Shown here piece after piece: positions 1 to 8,681 of a DNA stretch of 64,000 nucleotides. The stretch is from Dehalococcoidia bacterium (lineage in GTDB: Bacteria > Chloroflexota > Dehalococcoidia > Lucifugimonadales > Lucifugimonadaceae), in NCBI GenBank assembly GCA_028285005.1, contig JANQQP010000041.1:1-64000 (forward strand), given 5' to 3'. Under the pieces are notes generated by a model. The model worked only from the letters and a program-made list of their open reading frames with translations. It searched no databases and was not told the origin of the DNA. Positions within the stretch are counted from its first letter, which is position 1; each line of letters starts with the position of its first letter. Made by a program: the position numbers and the translations under genes.

Positions 1-93
1 CCCATGCAACAACTCGCCTACCACACCTCAGTCGCCCTGGGCATGGACCCGGACAAACCAAGAAACCTCGCCAAGACTGTGACTGTGGAGTAG
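1..93 (+). CDS. C-terminal end of a GlmS-like SIS-domain protein (partial)
   Basis: Thirty codons run in frame from the window edge to a TAG stop. The last residues, [15 protein letters not shown], closely match the conserved C-terminus of glucosamine-6-phosphate synthase (GlmS), where the D-x-D-x-P-R-N-L-A-K-S-V-T-V-E tail closes the isomerase site. The preceding [10 protein letters not shown] fits the last helix of the second SIS domain. The full gene lies outside the window, so it could be GlmS itself or a related SIS-domain sugar isomerase/deglycase that keeps this tail. Confidence 0.75.
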   Translation, partial: PMQQLAYHTSVALGMDPDKPRNLAKTVTVE

Positions 94-155
94 CAAGAAC
101 AGGGCAACAGTCCGCTCTTCCGTTCATCCGCCAACAGGCGCAAACTAGCGCCACC

Positions 156-1472
156 ATGGCAACTCCCGCCGCCGCAAGACAAACGGCCCCAGAGAGCCGC
201 TCGATCTCCGAACGCATCAAGCAGTCGGCGGGGGCCTTCAGCGAGCCAAAATACCGACGCTACTGGCTCGGATCGCTAGCGTCCGTCGGCGCCATCCAGA
301 TGTCGACCACCGGCGTACTGTGGCTTGTCGCCAATGATCTCGGCCAATCACCAGCGATCGTCGGCAACATCGGGCTATCGATCGCCGTCCCTACGATCCT
401 CGTCAATCTGTTCGGCGGCATGCTGGCCGACCGTATCGACCGCCGCCACATCATGATCGTCATCTCGGCAGGCACCGCGTCTCTGATGACACTGCTGGCA
501 CTGCTTGTCGTGACGGATTCCATAGAGGTGTGGCACGTCGTCGCGATTGCCGCCGGCCAGGGACTCTTTGGCGGATTCGATGGCCCTGTGCGATCTTCAT
601 TCTTTCCGCTGCTGATTGAGCGGAAACACATGATGAGCGCGGTAGCCTTGAACTCAGTCATGTGGCAGTTCAGCAGGATTGTTACGCCGCTGTTCGCCGG
701 ATTCATGATCGAATTCATGGGCACCGAATCGGTGTTCTTCGCCGGCGCAGGCGGCTGGATAGCGATGCTCCTGGTGATACTGACCCTGAGAGTCCCGCAC
801 ACGCGGCCGGACGTACAGAGAAAGGTCGTGACAGAGCTGGCCGAAGGAGTCAGGTTCATCACACGAAACCGGCTCTTCGCCGTCATCATCCCACTCACAT
901 TCGCCAACATGTTCTTCGGCCTGCAGTACATGCAGCTAATGCCATTCGTCGCCTTCCGGCACGGCGTCGAGGCCGGAGGTATGAGCGTTCTGTTCACAGC
1001 CGGGGGCCTCGGCGCGATCACCGGCACACTCATCATTGGCCGTAAACAGCGTAGCCCACACATCGGCAAGCTGATGCTCGGCGGTGTCTTTACTTTCAGC
1101 GCACTGCTGCCCGTGTTTGCGTTCGCCCCGAACTACGTGTCTGCGCTCGTGCTCTTATATGTGATCCATATGTCCGGATCATTCTTCCTCATCAGTTCCA
1201 TGACATCGCTCCAACTTCGAACGCCGCCGCAACTACGGGGCCGCGTCATGGGCATCTACACAATCACTTTCAGCCTCATTCCGCTCGGCGGATACATGGG
1301 CGGGCAGGTGGCCGACGCGACGGATGAGCGTTGGGCCATCTCGATCGCAGCATGGATTCTCACCGTGATCGTCGCGATAGTCTTCATCACACAACGCGAA
1401 GTCCGGCAACTCAGCGGTGCCGAACTTGAGCGCGACGAGCCTGAACAGAAAACGCAGGACGCAAAGTCCTGA
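156..1472 (+). CDS. MFS transporter (DHA3/EntS-like exporter)
   Basis: A 438-residue integral membrane protein with about 12 hydrophobic segments. It has the MFS motif A between helices 2 and 3 (GGMLADRIDRRHIM, residues about 88-101) and a helix-10/11 segment (LRTPPQLRGRVMGIY) typical of the MFS_3/EntS and macrolide-efflux group. These proteins usually export small hydrophobic compounds or siderophores by proton antiport; the substrate here cannot be read from sequence. The N-terminal 35 residues are hydrophilic. It overlaps the next MFS gene, and the two probably form a tandem or heteromeric pair. The ATG at 156 is the first good start after the preceding gene. Confidence 0.85.
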   Translation: MATPAAARQTAPESRSISERIKQSAGAFSEPKYRRYWLGSLASVGAIQMSTTGVLWLVANDLGQSPAIVGNIGLSIAVPTILVNLFGGMLADRIDRRHIMIVISAGTASLMTLLALLVVTDSIEVWHVVAIAAGQGLFGGFDGPVRSSFFPLLIERKHMMSAVALNSVMWQFSRIVTPLFAGFMIEFMGTESVFFAGAGGWIAMLLVILTLRVPHTRPDVQRKVVTELAEGVRFITRNRLFAVIIPLTFANMFFGLQYMQLMPFVAFRHGVEAGGMSVLFTAGGLGAITGTLIIGRKQRSPHIGKLMLGGVFTFSALLPVFAFAPNYVSALVLLYVIHMSGSFFLISSMTSLQLRTPPQLRGRVMGIYTITFSLIPLGGYMGGQVADATDERWAISIAAWILTVIVAIVFITQREVRQLSGAELERDEPEQKTQDAKS

Positions 1473-2725
1473 GCACCGCGACGACGCAACGAGAGCCAAC
1501 TCGCGCTTTCGCATACCGCGACTACCGCATCTACTGGCTCGGCTCCTACGCCGCGTTCCTGGGACAACGCTTGAATGTGGTGGCACTCTCGATCCTCGTG
1601 TTCGATCTCACCGGCTCAAGCCTGAGGCTCGGCCTCGTCGCCGCTGCCAACGCGCTTCCAACCATCCTCTTCAACCTGTTTGGCGGAGTGCTCGCGGACA
1701 GGATGGAGACGAGACTGTTGCTGCGCATCACCGCCCTCGCAACAACAGCCATGCTCGCAACTCTGGCCGTCCTTATCGCCACCGACGCAGTCGAACTGTG
1801 GCAGGTATTCGTGCTGGCAGCGCTGTCTGGCGTGGTGATCGGAATCGACAATCCGACGCGCCAGGCCTACTTTCCGAGTCTCGTTCCGCCTCGTGCTACC
1901 AAGAGCGCAGTCAACCTCAACGGAGCAATGATGGCGTCGGCGTCAGTAGTCATGCCTACGATCGGCGGCATACTGATCGCCGCTTTCGGCACCTCAACCG
2001 GCTTCTTCGTCGCGGCCGCAGGCTACGGACTGATGACAATCTCGACCTGGTTGCTGCCTGCACGAAAACCAGTAGTCGACGAAGCGCGTAACGTGTTTCG
2101 AGAGTTCAGCCAGGGCGTCTCATTCATCGCCCGAACGCGAATCTTTGCCGTCATCATCGGGCTCAACTTCGCGAGCATGTTCTTCGTCTTCGGCTACATT
2201 CAGATCCTGCCTGCGTTCGTGTCCGAGTTCGACGGAGGCGACCGCCAGGTGGGATTCCTGTTCTCAGCTGCTGGTATCGGCGCTCTGAGTGGAATCATCG
2301 CCGCAGGCCGGATCAGGCCCGGCCGCTGGCTGGGCTGGACGATACTCGGAGCCGCCGCGCTGTTCTCGGCCCTCATATTCACTGCTGCCCAGGCACCGCA
2401 CTATGCGATCGTGCTTGCACTTGTCGCTATCGGCCACTTCGGCAACGGCATGTTCATGATCACGTCAATGACAGCGCTTCAGTTACGAGTGCCTGACGAA
2501 CTGCGCGGCCGGGTGATGGGTATCTACGCAATCAACCAGAGCCTCGCCATCCTTGGCGGTCTATGGGCCGGTACCATGGGCGACGTCATCTCGGTCCGTT
2601 GGGGAGTTGCTCTAGGTCCGGTCGTCGTCCTTTCGCTGATAGCAATCATTGCTTTGACTCAGCGGCAGGTGACCGGTCTGCGGGATGACGTCGATGAACG
2701 CCTGACTGGCAAGCGGTTCGCTTAG
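1469..2725 (+). CDS. Second MFS transporter of the tandem pair, probable CTG start
   Basis: Paralogue of the preceding gene. It shares the entry segment (YRDYRIYWLGSYAAFLGQ, compare YRRYWLGSLASVGA) and the helix-10/11 segment LRVPDELRGRVMGIYAI. A TTG at 1571 would be the first conventional start, but it cuts off that conserved entry segment and half of TM1. The reading frame is open back to 1445 and contains no ATG, GTG or TTG before 1571. The CTG at 1469 overlaps the upstream TGA as CTGA and has a purine-rich AGGACGCAAAG ahead of it, so I place the start there. Motif A (GGVLADRMETR) is intact. Its function is most likely export, possibly together with its neighbour. Confidence 0.75.
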   Translation: MSTATTQREPTRAFAYRDYRIYWLGSYAAFLGQRLNVVALSILVFDLTGSSLRLGLVAAANALPTILFNLFGGVLADRMETRLLLRITALATTAMLATLAVLIATDAVELWQVFVLAALSGVVIGIDNPTRQAYFPSLVPPRATKSAVNLNGAMMASASVVMPTIGGILIAAFGTSTGFFVAAAGYGLMTISTWLLPARKPVVDEARNVFREFSQGVSFIARTRIFAVIIGLNFASMFFVFGYIQILPAFVSEFDGGDRQVGFLFSAAGIGALSGIIAAGRIRPGRWLGWTILGAAALFSALIFTAAQAPHYAIVLALVAIGHFGNGMFMITSMTALQLRVPDELRGRVMGIYAINQSLAILGGLWAGTMGDVISVRWGVALGPVVVLSLIAIIALTQRQVTGLRDDVDERLTGKRFA

Positions 2726-2753
2726 TGACTCGCAGATTGGTTCGTGCTTTGAA

Positions 2754-3749
2754 ATGACACAAGAAGACAACTGCTCCTGCTGCACGCCCGAACGGCCTAA
2801 AGACGAATCGACAGAGGTCAGTGCCTCAGCCAACGGCATCTCACAAATAGCCTCGGTGTCAGACGCGGCCGCGATCAAAGCTGAACTCAGAAAGAACGTC
2901 ATTGGTCTAGATGGCGGCCCCTTCGCCATGGGCACGAACGACCGTCGCTTCCCGGGCGACGGTGAAGGTCCGGTCCGAGAAGTCACCGTCGATCCGTTCT
3001 CTATCGCCAGACACTCCGTCACCAACCGGCAGTTTGCGTCCTTCGCCGCTGACACGGGATACGCCACCGAGGCCGAGAAATTCGGCTGGTCTTTCGTGTT
3101 CCACCACTTCGTCTCAGAAGAGGTGAAGAAGAGCGTCAGGTCGGCTGTGCAGGGCGCGCAGTGGTGGTGGCAGGTCCACGGCGCAGACTGGGCGCATCCT
3201 CACGGTCCAGACTCAGACTGGAGTGAAACTCCCGACAACCCAGCCGTGCACATCTCATGGAACGACGCCGTCGCATTCGCCGACTGGGCGGAGATGAGGC
3301 TTCCGACTGAGGCCGAGTGGGAGTTCGCTGCACGCGGCGGTCTGGACGGTGCAACATTCGCGTGGGGCGAAGAGCTGACGCCAGGTGGCAAGCACATGTG
3401 CAACATCTGGCAGGGAGACTTTCCGTCTGAGAACTCGCTCGAAGACGGGTTTCACGGCACAGCGCCGGTCGGCTCCTTCCCCGAAAACGGCTACGGGCTC
3501 TTCGATGTCGCAGGCAACATCTGGGAGTGGTGCTCAGACTGGTTCTCTGCCACCTTTCACTCCAACGAGCGCCGAGTGACTCGTGTCAATCCAGCCGGGC
3601 CACGGCGGGGCCAGTCCAAGGTGACAAAAGGCGGCTCCTACCTCTGTCACGACTCCTACTGCAACCGCTATCGAGTAGGAGCACGGACCTCTTCGACACC
3701 GGACTCATCAACCGGCAACATGGGTTTCCGCCTCGCAATGAGCCAGTAG
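2754..3749 (+). CDS. Formylglycine-generating enzyme (sulfatase-modifying factor)
   Basis: A 331-residue FGE-sulfatase (SUMF1) domain protein. It carries GGPFAMGTND near residue 53, the WEFAARGG segment, FDVAGNIWEWC, and the diagnostic C-terminal block GGSYLCHDSYCNRYR with the two active-site cysteines Cys298 and Cys303, followed by TPDSSTGNMGFR. These cysteines bind Cu(I) and convert a cysteine of sulfatases (motif C-x-P-x-R) into formylglycine. Having both separates a true FGE from the wider DUF323 group, such as EgtB. The N-terminus carries a CSCC cluster, common in bacterial homologues. No sulfatase lies in this window, so its client must be encoded elsewhere. It starts 28 nt after the MFS pair. 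Confidence 0.88.
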   Translation: MTQEDNCSCCTPERPKDESTEVSASANGISQIASVSDAAAIKAELRKNVIGLDGGPFAMGTNDRRFPGDGEGPVREVTVDPFSIARHSVTNRQFASFAADTGYATEAEKFGWSFVFHHFVSEEVKKSVRSAVQGAQWWWQVHGADWAHPHGPDSDWSETPDNPAVHISWNDAVAFADWAEMRLPTEAEWEFAARGGLDGATFAWGEELTPGGKHMCNIWQGDFPSENSLEDGFHGTAPVGSFPENGYGLFDVAGNIWEWCSDWFSATFHSNERRVTRVNPAGPRRGQSKVTKGGSYLCHDSYCNRYRVGARTSSTPDSSTGNMGFRLAMSQ

Positions 3750-3773
3750 CTCCCGCGTCGATTCGAGTCCTCT

Positions 3774-4544
3774 ATGCAACCTGACTTCGGCAAGACCGCA
3801 CGCGACTACTCTCGCCATCGGCAGGGCTTCCCTGACGAGCTCTTCACCATGTTCGAAGGGCTGAACATCGAACTTCACGGCATGCGCGCGGTCGATCTGG
3901 GCACAGGAACCGGCACTCTTGCTCGTGGGATGGCTCGCCGAGGCGCCACCGTGACCGGAGTCGACCCGTCGCCTGACATGACCGCAGAAGCCCAGAGGCT
4001 CGACCTCGAATGGGGAGTTTCGACCGACTACATCAACACCACGGCCGAGAAGACCGGTCTTGAGTCGGACGCATTCGATATTGTGACCTCGGGTCAGAGT
4101 TGGTGGTGGTTCGAGAAACCTGCGGTCACTCACGAGGTGGTGCGCATTCTCAAGCCCGACGGCAAGCTTGTGATCTGCTCTTTCGATTGGGTGCCGCTAC
4201 CGGACAACGTCGTCGAAATGACCGAGCAGCTGATCGAAAAGCACAACCCTGACTGGCACATGGGCGGCGGTGACGGCACCCATCCTGAGTTCATCACAGA
4301 CCTCCAAGCAGGCGGATTCCTGGACATTCGCTCGGACCATCAAACGCTCGATGTCACCTACACCAAGGAGGCTTGGCGAGGCCGTATCAGGGCGAGTGCC
4401 GGTGTTGGCGCCTCTCTACAGCCGTCTCAGGTCGGCGCATTCGATGCCGAGCTTGCCGAGGCCCTCGATGGATTCACCGACGACGACATCCTGTCAGTCC
4501 ACCATGCGCTATTCGTCGCCGTCGGAACTAAGGCGTCCCGGTAG
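3774..4544 (+). CDS. Class I SAM-dependent methyltransferase
   Basis: 256 residues with the Rossmann methyltransferase motifs: motif I VDLGTGTGTLARGMA (residues about 41-55), the acidic end of strand 2 (GVDPSPDM), and a Methyltransf_11-type motif around FDIVTSGQSWWWF, followed by VRILKPDGKLVI. The QSWWWF stretch is common in the TehB/UbiE-like group that methylates small molecules. The substrate is unknown. It sits 24 nt after the formylglycine-generating enzyme gene and may be cotranscribed with it. Confidence 0.8.
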   Translation: MQPDFGKTARDYSRHRQGFPDELFTMFEGLNIELHGMRAVDLGTGTGTLARGMARRGATVTGVDPSPDMTAEAQRLDLEWGVSTDYINTTAEKTGLESDAFDIVTSGQSWWWFEKPAVTHEVVRILKPDGKLVICSFDWVPLPDNVVEMTEQLIEKHNPDWHMGGGDGTHPEFITDLQAGGFLDIRSDHQTLDVTYTKEAWRGRIRASAGVGASLQPSQVGAFDAELAEALDGFTDDDILSVHHALFVAVGTKASR

Positions 4545-4589
4545 TCGGCCCACCATCGATCGCCGGACGAGCGGAGCTACAATCCGTTC

Positions 4590-5915
4590 GTGGCCGCAAT
4601 CACCGAGACTCGCACAGAGCAAATCCCGCGCATAGCCCGCACACCCTTCTACTACGGCTGGATCATCCTGGCCGTTGCGGCTCTAGCAAACTTCACATCA
4701 GCTCCGGGCCAGACCTACACATTTTCAGTCTTCCTCGACTCGTTCATCGAGGATCTGGATATCTCGTCAACATACGTCTCGACGCTCTATCTCTTCGGTT
4801 CGCTCAGCGCCGCCGGGCTCATCATCATCGTCGGTCGCTTGCTCGACCGGCTGGGCCCAAGGGTTATGCTCGTGGCCGTTACGGTGCTCATCGGCAGCGG
4901 AGCACTATGGCTCTCGCAGGTAGATAGCGCGTGGCAGCTGTTCGTCGGTTTCGCCATCATGCGCACGATGGGCCAGGGAGCGCTGAGCCTGATACCGGCG
5001 ACGATGGTTTCCGTTTGGTTCGTTCGCAGACGGGCGATGGCGCTGGCAATCATGGCACTCGGCGGAGCTGCCGCGGCTGGAGTGTTCCCAATCTACGGAG
5101 CGACGCTGATCGACGCTTTCGGATGGCGCACTGCGTGGGTGGCGATCGCCATCACCGCGTGGGCGCTGTTGATCATCCCGGTCCTTATCTTTGTCCGACG
5201 CAGCCCGGAGTCTGTAGGACTACAACCGGATGGAGCGAAGCCTGGTGCCATCACAGGAGCAGCCAACAGGCCGAAGCGACTCATGGAGACTACCCAGGCG
5301 TGGACACTAAGCCAGGCGATGCGGGCTCGGGCACTCTGGCTCCTCACCTTCGCCGGGATGGCCCAGTCTTTGATCGGGACGGGCGTCATGTTCCATCAGG
5401 TCGAGATCATGACCGACAAAGGGCTCTCGTCAGCGGTCGCAGCCGGAGTGTTCGGCGTCACCGCCCCTTCCCTGCTCGTCGGTCAGTTCATCTCCGGATA
5501 CCTGGCCGCACGCTTCCCTGAACGCCACCTGATCGCCGTCGGACAGGGGTTCATCATGGTCAGCGTTCTCATGCTCTTCGCAGTCTCGGCAACATGGCAC
5601 GCTTACCTTTACGGCATTGTCCTGGGCCTCACCATGGGGTTCCTGATGAACAGCATGCAGTCGGTCTGGCCCGCGTACTTCGGGAGAAAGTATCTTGGCA
5701 GCATTCGAGGCGTGACGAACTTCGGGACTATGGCGGCCGCCGCGCTCGGTCCGTTGCCACTCGCCGCTGCGTTTGACCTTACCGGCTCTTACACGGCTGG
5801 TCTCTTCATCTATATGTCACTCCCACCACTCTGCGCAGCCGCTGCGATAGCGGCTGGTGGGCCGAAGGAACCCGGGCCTCCCGAGACGACACTGGCTAGC
5901 GCGCCGGCGAGCTAG
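4590..5915 (+). CDS. MFS transporter, OFA/monocarboxylate type
   Basis: 441 residues, about 12 membrane segments, GTG start. The opening (FYYGWIILAVAALANFTSAPGQTYTFSVF) with a G-Q-T-Y signature in helix 1, and motif GRLLDRLGPRVML between helices 2 and 3, match the oxalate/formate antiporter and monocarboxylate porter branch of MFS rather than the exporter branch seen at 156-2725. The likely role is uptake or exchange of organic acids, which would fit the sugar-acid and amidohydrolase genes in the window. The exact substrate cannot be assigned. Confidence 0.78.
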   Translation: MAAITETRTEQIPRIARTPFYYGWIILAVAALANFTSAPGQTYTFSVFLDSFIEDLDISSTYVSTLYLFGSLSAAGLIIIVGRLLDRLGPRVMLVAVTVLIGSGALWLSQVDSAWQLFVGFAIMRTMGQGALSLIPATMVSVWFVRRRAMALAIMALGGAAAAGVFPIYGATLIDAFGWRTAWVAIAITAWALLIIPVLIFVRRSPESVGLQPDGAKPGAITGAANRPKRLMETTQAWTLSQAMRARALWLLTFAGMAQSLIGTGVMFHQVEIMTDKGLSSAVAAGVFGVTAPSLLVGQFISGYLAARFPERHLIAVGQGFIMVSVLMLFAVSATWHAYLYGIVLGLTMGFLMNSMQSVWPAYFGRKYLGSIRGVTNFGTMAAAALGPLPLAAAFDLTGSYTAGLFIYMSLPPLCAAAAIAAGGPKEPGPPETTLASAPAS

Positions 5916-5973
5916 CCAGGGAGTAGACTGCGCCTCATCATCCAATCCCTCGACCTGAACAGGGAGGCAGAAG

Positions 5974-6723
5974 ATGCCAGTGACGCAAGAAGAATTCATC
6001 GCCACAGCAAACAGACTGGCGAGGCTCTACTGCGAGCTGTGGTCGACCGGCGACGTGAACATCGTCAGCCAGATCTTCCCGCCCGAATCACGCCATGTGG
6101 CTGGAAACGAGCAGCCCTGGGGCGAGTTCATCACGGACCTACGCAGGAACTTTCCAGACCTCGCGAGACCGCTTGAACACACATACATACAGGACGATGT
6201 ATTAGTCATACGGACTCGCATGCAGGGCACGTACACCGGCAGCGACGGCTACTTCCACTTCCCTCCGACCAGCGTCCGCATGGACATTCCTGCCGTCACT
6301 GCTTTCAAAATCAAAGACGGTCTGATCGCAGAGGAGATCTGGTCCGAGTACAACCTGCAATCGGTCGAACAGGAGATCTCGGCCGCAGTCGTCAGCGACT
6401 ACCTCCAGGGCGTATGGGGTGAAGGCAGTCTCGACGTCTTGAAGACTCATGTGGCCAGCGGCCATGTCCTGCACATGAACGGTCGCTCAAACGCCGTCGA
6501 GGGCCGTCGAAGACTCGGTGAGTTTATTGCGGAGAACAGGTCGCGCTGGGACGACGGAGTGTTTCGGGTAGACGAGTGTTTCGCAGGTCCTGACTGGGGC
6601 GAGCGCGTCGCATACCGCTGGTCGGCAGGTGAAGACACTGTAGGCTCGGGAGTCATCACAGGCTTTGGCTTCGCTCGGGTGCAGAACGGTGTGGTGGCTG
6701 AGGAGTGGCTACAGATGCAGTAG
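5974..6723 (+). CDS. SnoaL-like protein with two tandem NTF2-fold domains
   Basis: 249 residues. The N-terminal half (about 8-130) has the SnoaL/ester-cyclase layout: LARLYCELWSTGDVN, an FPDL segment, then FKIKDGLIAEEIWSEYN. The second half (about 135-249) repeats a shorter version ending FARVQNGVVAEEWLQMQ. NTF2-fold SnoaL-like proteins act on polyketide-like or small hydrophobic substrates, but most are uncharacterised. The ATG at 5974 has an AGGGAGG site 10 nt upstream. The gene ends directly at the first TA-rich repeat block. Confidence 0.65.
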   Translation: MPVTQEEFIATANRLARLYCELWSTGDVNIVSQIFPPESRHVAGNEQPWGEFITDLRRNFPDLARPLEHTYIQDDVLVIRTRMQGTYTGSDGYFHFPPTSVRMDIPAVTAFKIKDGLIAEEIWSEYNLQSVEQEISAAVVSDYLQGVWGEGSLDVLKTHVASGHVLHMNGRSNAVEGRRRLGEFIAENRSRWDDGVFRVDECFAGPDWGERVAYRWSAGEDTVGSGVITGFGFARVQNGVVAEEWLQMQ

Positions 6724-6795
6724 TAGATATGTATCGCCCGTTTTGAACTCGGCCTGTATATACATATACCGCTATATATCGCTGCACATATACCG
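6724..6795. repeat. TA-rich repeat block A, directly after a stop codon
   Basis: AT-rich stretch in a high-GC region, starting at the base after the stop of the SnoaL-like gene. It holds GATATGTATCG (6726-6736), CTGTATATACATATACC (6754-6770), CTATATATCG and CACATATACCG. GATATGTATCG is the exact reverse complement of CGATACATATC in block B. The segment TATCG-n-TTTTGAACTCGG-CCTGTATATACATAT resembles TATCGGTTTCTGAACTGG..GGCCGATACATACATAT in block B. Its function is unknown: a 3'-end processing site, a protein-binding array, or the remnant of a small repeat family. Confidence 0.6.
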
Positions 6796-6897
6796 AAGCT
6801 CCAATCTCCAGGACACAGGGCCGGGCTCGTCCGGGAACGTGCAGAATTGAGCCTTCAGACCGCCAGTGCCCTGTCCATCCACTCCCACCAGAACCTC

Positions 6898-7827
6898 ATG
6901 AAACAGCCACACGTTTTCGCCGGCAATCCGTTCGACCGAGGCGATGTTCAGCGTCGCGACGAGAAGTATCTCGACGCCCTCTTCTCAGATCCCGACACCC
7001 GGATACTGCCCATGTGGCAGCTGAACGTCCTGGTGAAGCAGAACCCTCACACCTCTATCGGCTGGATCAGCCCTGAAGACGCCGATCGCATGGACATCGA
7101 CGTCAAGCCAGTGTTCCTGGGCTTCATGGATGACACAGCGCACTTCGCGCTGGATATCTCGGAAGTCCACGACCCGGTGCATGAGCTGAATCTCCCCGAA
7201 ACGTGGCGCTTCCAGGAGGCCCGCGCCGCAGCTATGGAGCTGCCGGGCCCGCAGACCGGAATCCTGGCGCAAGCGCGTTCCCAGCTCGATTGGCACGCAC
7301 GGCACGGCTTCTGCAGCGTCTGCGGCAATCGCACTGAGCCGGGCAAGGGCGGACACGTGAGGAAGTGTGGCGAGTGCAACTCCGAGCACTTTCCGCGCAC
7401 CGACCCTGTGGTGATCATGGTCACCTACGACGGCGACCGCTGCGTCCTTGGGCAGAGCCGCGGCAGGCTGTCGCGCAGCGGCATGTACTCGGCTCTCGCA
7501 GGGTTCGTGGACCAGGGCGAGGCGATAGAGGAGGCTGTGCGTCGCGAGGTGAAAGAGGAAGCAGGAATCGAAGTCGGTGAGGTCACTTACCACTCATCGC
7601 AGCCCTGGCCATTCCCGTCGTCGCTCATGATCGGCTGCCACGCGAAGGCGTTGACCACGGAGATCCACCGCGACGAAGAGGAGATGTCTGACGTCCGGTG
7701 GTTCACCCGCGAAGAGGTCCTACTGGCGCTCAAAGACGAAAACCCGGACCTCAAGGTCCCCGGCCCAATCGCTATCGCGCACCACATCATCAAGGCGTGG
7801 GCCGAAGGCGAAGTGGGCGATGCCTGA
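6898..7827 (+). CDS. nudC: NADH pyrophosphatase / RNA decapping Nudix hydrolase NudC
   Basis: NudC family: an N-terminal domain, a zinc ribbon (C-x2-C ... C-x2-C in CSVCGNRT and KCGECN), the linker FPRTDPVVIM, then the Nudix box GFVDQGEAIEEAVRREVKEEAGIEV-type block (G-x5-E-x7-REVKEEAG). The family hydrolyses NAD(H) to NMN(H) and AMP and removes NAD caps from RNA. I chose the ATG at 6898 (309 aa) because family members begin shortly before the F-x-G-N-P-F-D-R segment. A TTG at 6847 would add 17 residues and cannot be excluded. TA-rich repeat blocks flank the gene on both sides. Confidence 0.88.
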   Translation: MKQPHVFAGNPFDRGDVQRRDEKYLDALFSDPDTRILPMWQLNVLVKQNPHTSIGWISPEDADRMDIDVKPVFLGFMDDTAHFALDISEVHDPVHELNLPETWRFQEARAAAMELPGPQTGILAQARSQLDWHARHGFCSVCGNRTEPGKGGHVRKCGECNSEHFPRTDPVVIMVTYDGDRCVLGQSRGRLSRSGMYSALAGFVDQGEAIEEAVRREVKEEAGIEVGEVTYHSSQPWPFPSSLMIGCHAKALTTEIHRDEEEMSDVRWFTREEVLLALKDENPDLKVPGPIAIAHHIIKAWAEGEVGDA

Positions 7828-7937
7828 CCGATATATATGCGGTCGTACATATCGGGCGTAGATCGGCGATACATATCGGTTTCTGAACTGGATTCTGGCC
7901 GATACATACATATCTATAGAGGGATATATATGTCGCC
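7828..7937. repeat. TA-rich repeat block B, directly after the nudC stop
   Basis: Contains CCGATATATATGCGG, CGTACATATCGG, CGATACATATCGG, GGCCGATACATACATATC and GGATATATATGTCG in 110 bp. Several arms could pair (CCGATAT with ATATCGG), so short hairpins are possible, but there is no T-run and it is not a standard terminator. Blocks A and C have the same position (first base after a stop codon) and the same composition. Confidence 0.6.
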
Positions 7938-8066
7938 TTATGCGGCCCGCAAACACCTCCAGCAGACCAGGTGCAGCCCAGTAATACAGAGATAACGCTC
8001 GATCAAGAAAACTGAACCTGTACAGACCGCTCAGACCAATACCGGCACTGACAGGAACGGCACGCA

Positions 8067-8150
8067 ATGAGCGTCCTCAAATCAAGAATCGTCTCGCCCC
8101 TCCTGATGATCGGGATGACGACCATGGCGGTCATCGCCAGCACCGTCTGA
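8067..8150 (+). CDS. Putative 27-residue single-pass membrane microprotein
   Basis: ATG at 8067 with AGGAA about 9 nt upstream, 27 codons, TGA stop. The peptide begins MSVLKSRIVSP and continues as one hydrophobic segment (LLMIGMTTMAVIASTV), so it reads as a positively charged N-terminus plus one membrane helix. It lies alone in the otherwise non-coding stretch between nudC and the next gene. No family is recognised, and chance occurrence cannot be ruled out at this length. Confidence 0.35.
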   Translation: MSVLKSRIVSPLLMIGMTTMAVIASTV

Positions 8151-8270
8151 CTGTCCTGATCTCGGGGCAAAATCGGCCCGCTGAACGGCTCACTCGCTGG
8201 CCCTCCGGCCGTGAACTAATCCCGCCACAACCAGAAAGCACACATTCGCGCCTTCTCGCCACACGATGAC

Positions 8271-8588
8271 ATGTGTGAGTCTGGTTGGATGAAGTTGCTG
8301 TTCAAGCTATATCTACTCGGCCAGCTCATCGCCTTACCCTTCATGGTGGGAGCCATCGGCGACGTACTGAACACCGGCAACGACTCCTCCGCCATCCAGC
8401 AACCTCAGCCTTCCCAGCTAGTCGAATCCGCTGCAAGCGTCAGCACTCTCTCCAGATCCGAGCTTTGCGACGCCCTGCACGGTGAGGCGCTGAATCCGGT
8501 CCAGGACAACCTTCAGCAGCTAAGCCTCGTCATTGACCAGCAGTTCGAAGGCGGCACGCACGACTGCTTCGGTGATCCAGCACGCTAG
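8271..8588 (+). CDS. Small membrane-anchored hypothetical protein
   Basis: 105 codons from ATG 8271. An in-frame ATG at 8289 would remove six residues and give the cleaner start MKLLFKLYLLGQ. Residues about 8-30 form one hydrophobic segment (signal anchor or uncleaved signal). The rest is polar, Gln/Ser-rich (SSAIQQPQPSQ) with two cysteines (LCDAL and HDCFGD) that could form a disulfide outside the cytoplasm. No known family recognised. The downstream oxidoreductase starts about 94 nt later. Confidence 0.5.
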   Translation: MCESGWMKLLFKLYLLGQLIALPFMVGAIGDVLNTGNDSSAIQQPQPSQLVESAASVSTLSRSELCDALHGEALNPVQDNLQQLSLVIDQQFEGGTHDCFGDPAR

Positions 8589-8681
8589 ACGAGTGCCGCT
8601 CGCTGGCGCTCTGTCTTCAGGTAAACCTCTACACTCCGGCCTTGCCCCAATCCAGGCATTCATCGGCCATGGAGTTCTCGC

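Noticed and set aside
6665-6850. 61-codon frame through repeat block A
   Set aside because: Runs through TA-rich repeats (YIYRYISLHIYRSS) after overlapping another frame; no start context.
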